Source: an uncultured Eubacteriales bacterium
Lineage (GTDB): Bacteria > Bacillota > Clostridia > Peptostreptococcales > Anaerovoracaceae
Direction: 5' to 3'
Assembly (NCBI GenBank): GCA_902801255.1
Contig: CADCHO010000007.1
Location: forward strand, 1-64,000
DNA: 64,000 nucleotides
The translations under genes and the position numbers were made by a program. Under the pieces are notes generated by a model, which had not been told where the DNA came from, ran no database searches, and worked only from the letters and a program-made list of their open reading frames with translations. Shown piece after piece: positions 20,618 through 28,192 of the stretch (positions are counted from its first letter, which is position 1; each line of letters opens with the position of its first letter).

Positions 20618-20646
20618 TTGACATTTATAGAAAAAAACTATATCAA
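20618..20646 (+). promoter_or_regulatory. Predicted promoter of the yedE leader
   Basis: TTGACA at 20618-20623, a 17-base spacer and TATCAA at 20641-20646 (4 of 6 matches to TATAAT). It would start a leader of about 120 bases before yedE. Confidence 0.45.
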
Positions 20647-20701
20647 CAAATCCGGTAATTTATTTAGACAATTGGTTAAAAGGGAAACATGGCGATAAAC
20701 T

Positions 20702-20739
20702 CATATGAGGTATAAAAAATGCCTCATATGGCTTTTTTT
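20702..20739 (+). terminator. Attenuator-like hairpin in the yedE leader
   Basis: CATATGAGG (20702-20710) pairs perfectly with CCTCATATG (20722-20730) and is followed by seven Ts (20733-20739). It lies between the predicted promoter and the yedE ribosome binding site, so it would terminate the leader unless prevented. No alternative pairing partner was obvious in the upstream 50 bases. Confidence 0.7.
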
Positions 20740-20772
20740 GCGAAAATATCTAATGTTAAATGGAGGATCAAA

Positions 20773-21855
20773 ATGGAAAAGAAAAATGACAAGTTGATGA
20801 TCATCATCGCTGGTTTAGTGATCGGTGTCATTGCAGCAGGTCTTGCATTCCTCGGAAATCCTAAGAACATGGGATTCTGCATCGCATGCTTCCTGCGTGA
20901 TACTGCAGGTGGCCTCGGACTTCATAAGGCCCCTCCGGTACAGTACATCAGACCTGAGATCATCGGAATCGTGATCGGCGCATTTGTAGCAGCATTCGCA
21001 AAGAAGGAGTTTGGATCAAAGGGCGGAAGCGCTCCTATGACAAGATTCGTTCTCGGATTCTTCGCCATGGTAGGCTGCCTTATGTTCCTCGGATGCCCGT
21101 TCAGAATGATCCTGAGACTGGCCGGTGGAGACATGAACGCACTTCTCGGTCTCGTGGGATTCGTTATCGGTATTTTCTGCGGTATCTTCTTCCTCAAGAA
21201 CGGATACTCGCTTAAGAGAACTTACAGCCTGACAGCAGGTGAAGGTTACTGGATGCCTATCCTCGAGGTAGTGATTTTCGTTCTTCTCATTGCAAGACCG
21301 GCATTCATCGCTTTCTCAGAAGAAGGCCCTGGATCGATGCACGCAGCTGTTATACTGTCACTTGCTGCAGGACTCGTTGTTGGTGTTCTGGCTCAGAGAA
21401 CAAGACTGTGCATGGTCGGCGGAATGAGAGACCTCGTTCTCTTCAAAGAGACAAGACTCCTTTGGGGATTCATTGCTATTCTTGTTGCAGCCCTGATTAC
21501 TAATCTCGCTCTCGGCGGATTTAAGCTTGGATTTGCTGAGCAGCCAATCGCGCATACTGACGGACTCTGGAACTGCCTCGGCATGCTCCTCGTAGGATTC
21601 GCTTGCGTACTCCTCGGCGGATGCCCACTCAGACAGCTCGTTATGTCCGGAGAAGGAAATGCTGACAGCGCAGTAACAGTTCTCGGTCTTATGGTCGGTG
21701 CTGCATTCTGCCACAACTTCGGACTTGCTTCCAGTGGCGAAGGCCCAACACCTGCAGGCAAGATCGCGGTTATCATCGGTATCATCGTTGTTGCTCTCAT
21801 CGGCGTAGTCAATACTTACGTTAAGGAGAAAGCACCTGCAAAGGAAGCAGCATAA
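20773..21855 (+). CDS. yedE: YedE-type putative selenium (sulfur-compound) transporter
   Basis: 360-residue membrane protein with two YeeE/YedE repeats and about ten hydrophobic segments. Conserved cysteines lie in GFCIACFLRD, LMFLGCPFR, RTRLCMVGGMRD and LLGGCPLRQLV; the repeat of the GCP-R motif marks the duplicated halves. The family takes up sulfur or selenium species (thiosulfate for YeeE); the YedE/FdhT branch beside YedF and DUF3343 is linked to selenium metabolism. Start 20773 follows TGGAGGATCAAA. The TusA-like gene follows after 19 bases. Selenium import is inferred from the neighbours and from the selenoprotein candidate at 27.7 kb. Confidence 0.9.
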   Translation: MEKKNDKLMIIIAGLVIGVIAAGLAFLGNPKNMGFCIACFLRDTAGGLGLHKAPPVQYIRPEIIGIVIGAFVAAFAKKEFGSKGGSAPMTRFVLGFFAMVGCLMFLGCPFRMILRLAGGDMNALLGLVGFVIGIFCGIFFLKNGYSLKRTYSLTAGEGYWMPILEVVIFVLLIARPAFIAFSEEGPGSMHAAVILSLAAGLVVGVLAQRTRLCMVGGMRDLVLFKETRLLWGFIAILVAALITNLALGGFKLGFAEQPIAHTDGLWNCLGMLLVGFACVLLGGCPLRQLVMSGEGNADSAVTVLGLMVGAAFCHNFGLASSGEGPTPAGKIAVIIGIIVVALIGVVNTYVKEKAPAKEAA

Positions 21856-21874
21856 AACCAACAGGAGGTATACT

Positions 21875-22075
21875 ATGGTAGATGCAAGAGGACTGTCCTG
21901 CCCAATGCCTGTAATCATGACCCAGAAGGCTATGAAGAGCAAGGAGGACTACTATGAAGTAATGGTAGATGCTCAGGCTCCTCTCGAAAACGTTACACGT
22001 TTTGCCAAGAGCCAGGGTTACAACGTTGAGGTGGAGGATAAGGGCGGAGAGTATCTGCTCAAAATCTCCAGATAA
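21875..22075 (+). CDS. yedF: TusA/SirA-like sulfurtransferase-type protein (YedF N-domain only)
   Basis: 66-residue TusA-fold protein. The motif VDARGLSCPMPVIMTQKA carries the conserved CPxP cysteine used to carry persulfide or selenopersulfide. Full-length YedF proteins have an additional DsrE-like half and are roughly 200 residues, so this is the single-domain form. ACAGGAGGTATACT precedes the ATG. Its position after yedE points to handing reduced sulfur or selenium to a downstream acceptor (inference). Confidence 0.9.
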   Translation: MVDARGLSCPMPVIMTQKAMKSKEDYYEVMVDAQAPLENVTRFAKSQGYNVEVEDKGGEYLLKISR

Positions 22076-22085
22076 AATGCAAAAT

Positions 22086-22111
22086 AAAGCGGGGGAGAGA
22101 TCCCCCGCTTT
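22086..22111 (+). terminator. Terminator of the yedE-yedF unit
   Basis: AAAGCGGGGGA (22086-22096) pairs with TCCCCCGCTTT (22101-22111) around a GAGA tetraloop. The following bases are only weakly T-rich, so termination may be partial. Confidence 0.7.
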
Positions 22112-22112
22112 G

Positions 22113-22121
22113 TGCTATAAT
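22113..22121 (+). promoter_or_regulatory. Extended -10 promoter immediately upstream of the DUF3343 gene
   Basis: TGCTATAAT is a perfect extended -10 element whose TATAAT ends 12 bases before the ATG at 22134. The expected RNA start leaves a 5' leader of only about five bases. No good -35 is seen, as that region is occupied by the terminator stem. Confidence 0.5.
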
Positions 22122-22133
22122 CTTCTTAATCGT

Positions 22134-22382
22134 ATGAATACTTATATAGCTACTTTTTTTATGCATTTTGGCTCGATAAGGTTTGAGCGCCTGTGCAAGT
22201 CAAAGGGGCTTGAGGCGCGTACCATGCCTGTTCCGAGAAGTCTGAGCAGCAGCTGCGGCACATGTGTGAAGTACAGTGCAGCAGAGCCGCTTTTTGATCC
22301 TGCCCACGATGAAATGGAGCAGATGGTCATCTGCAATGATGACGGTTCATATACACAGATCTACAAAGCAGAAAACCTGTAA
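22134..22382 (+). CDS. DUF3343 protein
   Basis: 82-residue protein matching DUF3343, a small putative sulfur/selenium-linked family often found beside YedE/YedF. The N-terminal beta strand (YIATFFMHFGSIRFERLCKSKGLEARTMPVPR) and the SSSCGTC cysteines fit. ATG 22134 gives the family start but has no ribosome binding site; the next ATG at 22160 also lacks one. The gene appears to have its own promoter and may be translated from a nearly leaderless mRNA. Function unknown. Confidence 0.85.
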   Translation: MNTYIATFFMHFGSIRFERLCKSKGLEARTMPVPRSLSSSCGTCVKYSAAEPLFDPAHDEMEQMVICNDDGSYTQIYKAENL

Positions 22383-22388
22383 AAAAGG

Positions 22389-22418
22389 GATCCCGGCGGT
22401 ACACCGGGATCATTTTTT
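22389..22418. terminator. Terminator between DUF3343 gene and the M16C protease
   Basis: GATCCCGG (22389-22396) and CCGGGATC (22404-22411) pair across a seven-base loop, followed by six Ts; six As lie on the other side, so it serves both convergent genes. Confidence 0.9.
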
Positions 22419-22423
22419 AGTGT

Positions 22424-25324
22424 TTAAAGTGAAAATATCTCGAGATCTTCACATGCATCAAGCGCTGCTTTAGGGCCAACCACGCAGACTGTGCCTTTCT
22501 CTGCCATATCCTTCAGGACATTCCCCAGACCGGCAAGATCGCCGGCTTTTGTATTGAGTATCTCCCTGCGGATCCGTATCCTGTCCTCATCTGTAAATCC
22601 TGACAGATAGAAGTCGTCTGCGGATCTGCCTTTGGCGGCAGGAGAGAGCAGGGGCTCTGTCGAAGCTATGGTAGATATGATGAAACCGTCTATATCAACA
22701 TTTTCGTCCGAAGCGAAATCCGTAAGGAAGTCAGATGTCGTCTTGAATATGCCAAGCGAGCGTCCCGGGCTCGGATCTCTGTATGTGTGGCAGAAAAGGC
22801 TGCCTGTTCTGCCTGCTGACATTGAAGCTCCATATGCTCCGCCTTGTACTCTGATACTGTTCCAGAGATGCGAGAGGGAGACTATGTTTGCGGCTACCTG
22901 GAGGTTACCGCTCATTTTGTGACCGTCGCTCTTAAGATCATAAGAGGTGACGGCAAATGATACTGCGGCAGGTATTTCGATGCCCATGCGTCGAGGAAGC
23001 GCTGACTCATAGTGTGTCTTGCCAGGCATCGCCTCTCCATCCGGGAGCTTTTCCATAAGCCTTGAAAGATCCGGATAGCTGTCAGCTGTTACACCGATGA
23101 TGGCATTTTGCCTGCAGATGCTTTTTCTGATGACTTGTTCTGCGAAAGATATGAATACATCGAGCTCATCATCAGAAGCAGAGCTCATCCCATGCATGTA
23201 CTGCATGAAACTGTGTCCGTTAACAGCTTCAGCAGCAGCATCTCTGGCAGACCAATGTGATCTTGCTTCAAACAGACCCAGACGGTGACCGTTGGCCATG
23301 GCTGTCCGCTTGGAATCCTCATCGATCTGAGTGATCAGTTCGCGCATCATCGCTTTGTCATCAAACTTTGTGCCTGTCAGGATTTCAGCGATGAGATCTT
23401 CGGCTTCCGGCAGTTTGTCTGCGAGTACCGATGCCCTGACTCTGATGCAAGGGGTGCATTCTTCGCTGTCGCTGTCTTTGGCGAGTATATCAAGTCCGAA
23501 AGAGATGCCGCCGATATACATGCGGATCTCGTTCTGCAGTGACAGCACATCGTATCCGCTTGTCGGGAGATCCCTGAAGAATTCCGTGATGAGTGCCGCT
23601 GCAGGCAGATCGGACAAAGCCAGTTGGGTAACAGGGAAGTATATGTTTACATGAACGATCCCGTTCGACGGCAGCTGATGGAACAGCACCTTAGCTCCGC
23701 ATAAATCCTTTTCCTCGGTAGGAATCAGTTTAGGCATCGGATCGATGTCTGCGAGATCCAGCTGAGGTATGGTAGCAAGAGCTTCTTCGCTGTCATCATT
23801 CTGCTGCCATTCGAGCAGCTTGCGATTGAGCTCTTCAAGTTCTTCTCTGCCCGGACCGTCCAGCGCTTCTACTGCAGCCTTTACACGCAAAGCCTCTTCA
23901 GCCGCTTCCTTTGAGGCATAGCCGCTGTCAGGTATGAGAATGAGCGTTGAAAGCATGGATGTGTCACCCAGTATCTCTCTTGCCAGATCCTCCATCTCTC
24001 CGTTGTCGATCATGGAACGCACTTTGGCGATAGATGAATCCGTTGTGAGATATAAAGCAGGATCTCCGCCATAGAGCCACGATGAGTATGCTGAGATCAT
24101 TCTGTAAAGAGCCTGGGGCTCAGGATACTGCCTGAACCTGAAATCCGTCTGATTCACTGATGCTTCAAGGTCTCTCTTTGAAAAACCTTTTTCAGTTATC
24201 TCATTTATGGTGTCTTCTACGATGCGGATAAGGCGCTTTGCGACGCCTTCGAGAGCAGCCGGATCAGTTTTTGCATTTTCTCCGCCGTTTATTCCGCGGA
24301 ACAGCATCATGAGATATGGCTGAGCTATGCCGTCTGAGACGTAGATCTCCATGTCTTCAGCCAGTCCTGAAGACAGGACTGCGCGCTTGAGAGGTGATTC
24401 GTTGGAGTCCGCTATCTGCTCCATGATTATGCTGAGAGCGAGCATCTTATCTCTGTCTTCCCAGCTGCTGATGACCTTTCCGAGGCAGATGAGAGGCTTG
24501 TCATCCTCACTGCTCGCAGCAAAACGGATGATCTTTTCAGCCTTTACAGGCGCCTGGATCCTGAGCTGAGGAATGTCATCAAGCCGGTCAAAGCCGGCAA
24601 GGTACTCCTCGATTTTTGCGAGAGTTGCGTCGAGAGGAATATCACCGTCAAGATAGAAATATGAATTAGACGGGTGATAATACCTCTTATACTGCTTAAT
24701 AAAAGACTCATATGTTAGATCCGGAATAGCTTTAGGATCGCCGCCTGAAATGTAACCGTAACAGCTGTCAGGAAAGAGAAGAGCCGTCATCGTTTCATCA
24801 GCTATAGAATCGACTTCGGACATCGCTCCTTTCATTTCATTGAAAACGACACCTTTGTAAACGGGCTCATCGCCTGTCGTATCGATATGCCATCCCTCCT
24901 GATAGAAGATGTTTGGGTTATTCAGAATATTAGGCTTGAAGACGCTGTCGAGATATACTTCCATCAGATTGAGATAATCCTGCTCAATGCGGCTTGATAC
25001 CGGATATACCGTTTTGTCCGGGAACGTCATCGCGTTGAGGAAGGTGTTCATTGAAGTCTTGAGAAGCTCCACGAACGGCTCCTTGACCGGATAGTGCTCC
25101 GAACCGCAAAGAACCGAGTGCTCGAGTATGTGGAACACTCCTGTGCTGTCTTCAGGCAGGGTCCTGAATCCGACCGAGAAAAGCTTGTTTTCATCGCCGT
25201 TGTCAGCCCATACAAGTCTGGCTCCCGTAGCATCATGTTCCATCTCGACAAGCCTGCCGCCTATCTCTTTTATTTCACGTATGTCAGTCACGGTAAAACC
25301 GTGGATTTTATCACTTACTGTCAT
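22424..25324 (-). CDS. M16C-family zinc metalloprotease (presequence-protease-like)
   Basis: 966-residue insulinase-family protease of the one-chain M16C type. The inverted zinc motif HILEH is at residues 65-69 (FHILEHSVLCGSEHYPVKEPF), with the distal acidic cluster in the following 80 residues and the inactive second half. The usual size is about 970. These enzymes degrade unfolded peptides inside a closing chamber; no signal peptide is seen, so it is probably cytosolic. It is transcribed alone, divergently from the HerA-like gene. Confidence 0.93.
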   Translation of the reverse strand: MTVSDKIHGFTVTDIREIKEIGGRLVEMEHDATGARLVWADNGDENKLFSVGFRTLPEDSTGVFHILEHSVLCGSEHYPVKEPFVELLKTSMNTFLNAMTFPDKTVYPVSSRIEQDYLNLMEVYLDSVFKPNILNNPNIFYQEGWHIDTTGDEPVYKGVVFNEMKGAMSEVDSIADETMTALLFPDSCYGYISGGDPKAIPDLTYESFIKQYKRYYHPSNSYFYLDGDIPLDATLAKIEEYLAGFDRLDDIPQLRIQAPVKAEKIIRFAASSEDDKPLICLGKVISSWEDRDKMLALSIIMEQIADSNESPLKRAVLSSGLAEDMEIYVSDGIAQPYLMMLFRGINGGENAKTDPAALEGVAKRLIRIVEDTINEITEKGFSKRDLEASVNQTDFRFRQYPEPQALYRMISAYSSWLYGGDPALYLTTDSSIAKVRSMIDNGEMEDLAREILGDTSMLSTLILIPDSGYASKEAAEEALRVKAAVEALDGPGREELEELNRKLLEWQQNDDSEEALATIPQLDLADIDPMPKLIPTEEKDLCGAKVLFHQLPSNGIVHVNIYFPVTQLALSDLPAAALITEFFRDLPTSGYDVLSLQNEIRMYIGGISFGLDILAKDSDSEECTPCIRVRASVLADKLPEAEDLIAEILTGTKFDDKAMMRELITQIDEDSKRTAMANGHRLGLFEARSHWSARDAAAEAVNGHSFMQYMHGMSSASDDELDVFISFAEQVIRKSICRQNAIIGVTADSYPDLSRLMEKLPDGEAMPGKTHYESALPRRMGIEIPAAVSFAVTSYDLKSDGHKMSGNLQVAANIVSLSHLWNSIRVQGGAYGASMSAGRTGSLFCHTYRDPSPGRSLGIFKTTSDFLTDFASDENVDIDGFIISTIASTEPLLSPAAKGRSADDFYLSGFTDEDRIRIRREILNTKAGDLAGLGNVLKDMAEKGTVCVVGPKAALDACEDLEIFSL

Positions 25325-25421
25325 TGGTTATGCTCCGATAATACTGGTTTATGATTACTGACCCGCTCCGGGCCGAAAATACCCTATAATGATATACCAA
25401 TATCGGGAGCAATTAAAGTGC

Positions 25422-25446
25422 ATGGCATGATATGGCATGTTATAAT
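25422..25446 (+). promoter_or_regulatory. Promoter with 10-bp direct repeats upstream of the HerA-like gene
   Basis: ATGGCATGAT (25422-25431) is repeated as ATGGCATGTT (25432-25441), and the second copy runs into an extended -10, TGTTATAAT (25438-25446). Ten-base spacing puts both copies on one face of the helix, suggesting a binding site. ATG 25492 follows AAAGGAGG. Confidence 0.5.
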
Positions 25447-25491
25447 AATGTTTACAATTACTGAACATAACCTCATTCAAAGGAGGCAGAA

Positions 25492-27198
25492 ATGGTAGAC
25501 AACGGAATGATTTACTTCGCCAGAAAGGGCGATGGCGAAACACTCAGCGATAAGATATGCATGAGACCGGATAAAGCCAACAGACATGGTTTCATCTGCG
25601 GTGCTACCGGCACGGGTAAATCTGTCACGCTCAAGGTGCTTGCCGAGAGCTTTTCACAGATCGGAGTTCCGGTATTCATGTCCGATGTGAAGGGGGATAT
25701 GGCAGGCATTGCTGTTCCGGGAACAGACAGTGAGAGCATGCAGAAGAGACTGGACCGATTTGGCATCAGGGATACATTCAGTTACCGTGGATTCCCGGTA
25801 TCTATTTTCGATATTTATGCACAGAACGGCACCCCGCTCCGCACCACTGTGTCGGAGATGGGACCACTGCTTTTCAGTCAGGTGCTCGATCTCAACGATA
25901 CTCAGACTGAGCTGATGCAGGTAATTTTCAAGATCGCTGACGATCTGGGACTTATCCTTACAGATACAAAAGACATGAAGGCGACACTGCAGTACTGCGC
26001 TGACCATTCAGGTGAGTTCAAAATGGATTACGGTCTGATCCCGCAGCAGTCAGCATCTGCGATCATAAGGGCGATAGTCGCTCTCGAATCCGAGGGGGCA
26101 GATATTTTCTTCGGTGAGCCGGCGATAGATATCAGGGATCTGTTTCTGACCGCTCCGGACGGAAGAGGCATAATCAACATCCTTGACGCGGAGACGCTGA
26201 TCAATAAACCGAGACTGTACTCGGCGTTCATGCTCTATCTGCTGTCTGAGCTGTTTGAGGTGCTTCCTGAAGTGGGAGACCCGGAGAAGCCGAAGATGGT
26301 ATTCTTCTTCGATGAAGCGCATCTGCTGTTCAAAAATGCATCGAAGGTCCTGCTTGAGAAGATAGAGCAGGTAGTGAAATTAATAAGATCGAAGGGCGTT
26401 TCGATATTTTTCGTGACACAGAGCCCGGGAGACATTCCGGGAGCGGTGATGTCACAGCTTGGCAACAAGATAGAGCACGGCCTGCATGCATATACGCCGG
26501 CTGAGCAAAAGGCGCTGAATGCAGCTGCCGATGCTTTCAGGGAGAATCCTGAATTCGATACCAAGACACTCATGCAGAACCTCGGAACGGGCGAGGCGGT
26601 AGTCTCGATGCTCGATGAAAAAGGTGCGCCTTCGGTGGCGGAGTACGCATTCATACTTCCGCCTGAGAGCCGCATGGGAGCTATTACGGAAGAGGAAAGA
26701 AGGAACGCGGTGGATTATTCGCCGCTCAACAATAAATATCTCACGATGGTGGATAACGTATCGGCATACGAGGTGATCACGGGACGTGTACCGGGTGCGG
26801 CCACGGCGTCAGGCGCCGGGTCCATTACCGCGCCTGACGGGCAGGTATACGGCAACACCTCTGGTATACCTGCCGCTGCGCCTCCGGCGCAGACCGCGGC
26901 CGATGAAGGCATCACCGTAGACTATGAATCTGTTCAGCAGCCTGTGCAGCAGCCGAAGGTGAAACCGGCAGCAAAAGCTGAAGAAGACAGCAGATCAACT
27001 ATAGGGGAGATCGCAGATAATTACCTCGGCAAGTCGGGTACAAAGCAGGTCATCAGATCCACGGGAAGTACTATAGGCAGAGAAATAGGTAAAACCATTG
27101 GTGAAGCAGTACTCGGTAAAAAAGGCCGTACCATAGGAGGCAATATAGGCTCTGCGATAGGGCGCAACCTCCTTGGAACGCTTACAGGTAAGAAGTAA
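25492..27198 (+). CDS. HerA-like (DUF853) P-loop ATPase
   Basis: 568-residue protein of the HerA/VirB4-like DUF853 group. The Walker A GATGTGKSVT is at about residues 37-46; Walker B is KMVFFFDEAHLLF, followed by GVSIFFVTQSPGDIP (sensor). The tail from about residue 430 is low-complexity (Ala/Pro/Gln) and ends in a glycine-rich repeat (TIGREIGKTIGEAVLGKKGRTIGGNIGSAIGRNL written in two blocks: TIGREIGKTIG and GGNIGSAIGRNL) that looks like a glycine zipper. In E. coli the homologue is YjgR. The substrate is not known; a DNA- or protein-translocating motor is the family guess. Confidence 0.88.
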   Translation: MVDNGMIYFARKGDGETLSDKICMRPDKANRHGFICGATGTGKSVTLKVLAESFSQIGVPVFMSDVKGDMAGIAVPGTDSESMQKRLDRFGIRDTFSYRGFPVSIFDIYAQNGTPLRTTVSEMGPLLFSQVLDLNDTQTELMQVIFKIADDLGLILTDTKDMKATLQYCADHSGEFKMDYGLIPQQSASAIIRAIVALESEGADIFFGEPAIDIRDLFLTAPDGRGIINILDAETLINKPRLYSAFMLYLLSELFEVLPEVGDPEKPKMVFFFDEAHLLFKNASKVLLEKIEQVVKLIRSKGVSIFFVTQSPGDIPGAVMSQLGNKIEHGLHAYTPAEQKALNAAADAFRENPEFDTKTLMQNLGTGEAVVSMLDEKGAPSVAEYAFILPPESRMGAITEEERRNAVDYSPLNNKYLTMVDNVSAYEVITGRVPGAATASGAGSITAPDGQVYGNTSGIPAAAPPAQTAADEGITVDYESVQQPVQQPKVKPAAKAEEDSRSTIGEIADNYLGKSGTKQVIRSTGSTIGREIGKTIGEAVLGKKGRTIGGNIGSAIGRNLLGTLTGKK

Positions 27199-27214
27199 AG
27201 AAAGGAATCAGGCA

Positions 27215-27703
27215 ATGGGACTTACAAAGGAAGATATAGTAAAACTGCTTGATGACAGCAAAATCAAGTACGAGATAGTAGAACACAAACCGGTCTATAC
27301 GATAGATGAAATGCTCGAGTGCAACCTTCCGCATCCTGAGCAGATCGCCAAAAACCTTTTCGTACGCGACGACAAAAAGCGCAAATACTATCTCATTACA
27401 TGCCTAGAAGATAAAAAGGTAAACCTCAAGGAGTTCCGCAAGGCGCAGGATACCCGCCCTCTTACATTTGCTTCCGAGGAAGATCTTATGGATAAGATGG
27501 GACTCATCCGCGGGGCTGTCACACCTTTCGGGGTACTGGCCAATGATGACAAGGATGTGGTGGTATATATGGACAAGGATTTTGAGAACAAGCTCATGGG
27601 AATCCATCCGTGTGACAATACAGCCACCGTATTTATCAATACGCGTGATGTGGTAAAACTGATCAGGAAGCACGGCAACGAGCTTCATTTCGTCAAATTA
27701 TGA
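27215..27703 (+). CDS. YbaK/ProX-type prolyl-tRNA editing protein
   Basis: 162-residue free-standing editing domain related to ProX/PrdX and YbaK, which hydrolyse mischarged Ala- or Cys-tRNA(Pro). Visible: IVEHKPVYTIDEM, the catalytic lysine region AKNLFVRDDKKRKYYLI, FASEEDLMDKMGLIRGAVTPFGVLANDDKDVVVYMD and GIHPCDNTATVFI. Start 27215 follows AAAGAAAGGAATCAGGCA. Its TGA stop overlaps the ATG of the next gene (ATGA). A link to proline metabolism is known for PrdX, but no proline reductase genes are in this window. Confidence 0.9.
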   Translation: MGLTKEDIVKLLDDSKIKYEIVEHKPVYTIDEMLECNLPHPEQIAKNLFVRDDKKRKYYLITCLEDKKVNLKEFRKAQDTRPLTFASEEDLMDKMGLIRGAVTPFGVLANDDKDVVVYMDKDFENKLMGIHPCDNTATVFINTRDVVKLIRKHGNELHFVKL

Positions 27704-28026
27704 TAAGGCTGAACGACAACGCAATAGCATATATGGAAATGCTCGGCTACAAAGATATCGTGCTTCTGACCGACGACGCACGCACCTGATGTGATCCCTC
27801 CAAAGCGGAGGTGTCGGTAAGTTTTACCGACGGAGACGGATCGGAGTATGACGGGGAATATTATCGTGAGGAATCGCAGATCGGAACAGTTTATGTGCCA
27901 ATTCACGGTGTGCTGCTCGAAGAAAATGCGGCCATCAGATATGAGAAATATCCCTGGATCGAGAAATTTGAGCTTGATGGTATAAAGCCGGCCGCTGTAT
28001 GCTGCATCTGGCAGCCACCTGTGTGA
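27700..28026 (+). CDS. Candidate selenoprotein (in-frame UGA), CC/Se-motif HesB-like family
   Basis: Reading from ATG 27700 through the single in-frame TGA at 27787-27789 gives a 108-residue protein that continues without another stop to TGA 28026. The UGA codon is residue 30, directly followed by Cys31 (RT-U-C-D), and a second pair C101-C102 ends the protein (PAAVCCIW). This matches my recollection of the small HesB-like 'CC/Se motif' selenoproteins, in which U-C or C-C occurs. A hairpin fitting the bacterial SECIS rules begins 24 bases after the UGA (see 27813). The ATG overlaps the preceding stop, indicating coupling. The sequence after the UGA is hydrophilic, coding-like and ends just before AT-rich intergenic DNA. 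Without Sec insertion it would be a 29-residue fragment and a dead 3' part; a pseudogene is the alternative. Confidence 0.75.
27813..27831 (+). promoter_or_regulatory. Predicted bacterial SECIS element
   Basis: GTCGGTA (27813-27819) pairs with TACCGAC (27825-27831), giving a 7-bp stem and an AGTTT loop. The loop starts 30 bases after the UGA, within the 16-37 base range known for bacterial SECIS elements, and has G at its second position followed by U. A second hairpin, CCTCC/GGAGG (27797-27811), lies between the UGA and this stem. Confidence 0.65.
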
Positions 28027-28069
28027 TTGTATACAATTATACATTTTTCATCACAATTTGTTCACATTA

Positions 28070-28099
28070 TAGACAAGAGTTCGTATTTTTTGATAAAAT
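28070..28099 (+). promoter_or_regulatory. Predicted promoter of the alanine/glycine symporter
   Basis: TAGACA (28070-28075), 18-base spacer and TAAAAT (28094-28099). It lies about 90 bases before the symporter start. Confidence 0.45.
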
Positions 28100-28111
28100 A
28101 CAGCAAATGAA

Positions 28112-28145
28112 AGCCGGTCTGTTATGATACCGGCTATACGTTTTT
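28112..28145 (+). terminator. Leader hairpin with T-run upstream of the symporter
   Basis: AGCCGGT (28112-28118) pairs with ACCGGCT (28129-28135), loop of ten bases, followed after ATACG by five Ts. It lies between the predicted promoter and the gene, so it may attenuate, or it may end the upstream operon. Confidence 0.45.
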
Positions 28146-28192
28146 CAACTACTGTCAATGGTTAAAGGGTAAATCAACAAAAGGAGATTCTT

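Noticed and set aside
27811..28026. A separate 71-residue gene starting after the in-frame TGA
   Set aside because: No ribosome binding site, and the frame continues the upstream 29 codons; a selenocysteine reading explains both halves.
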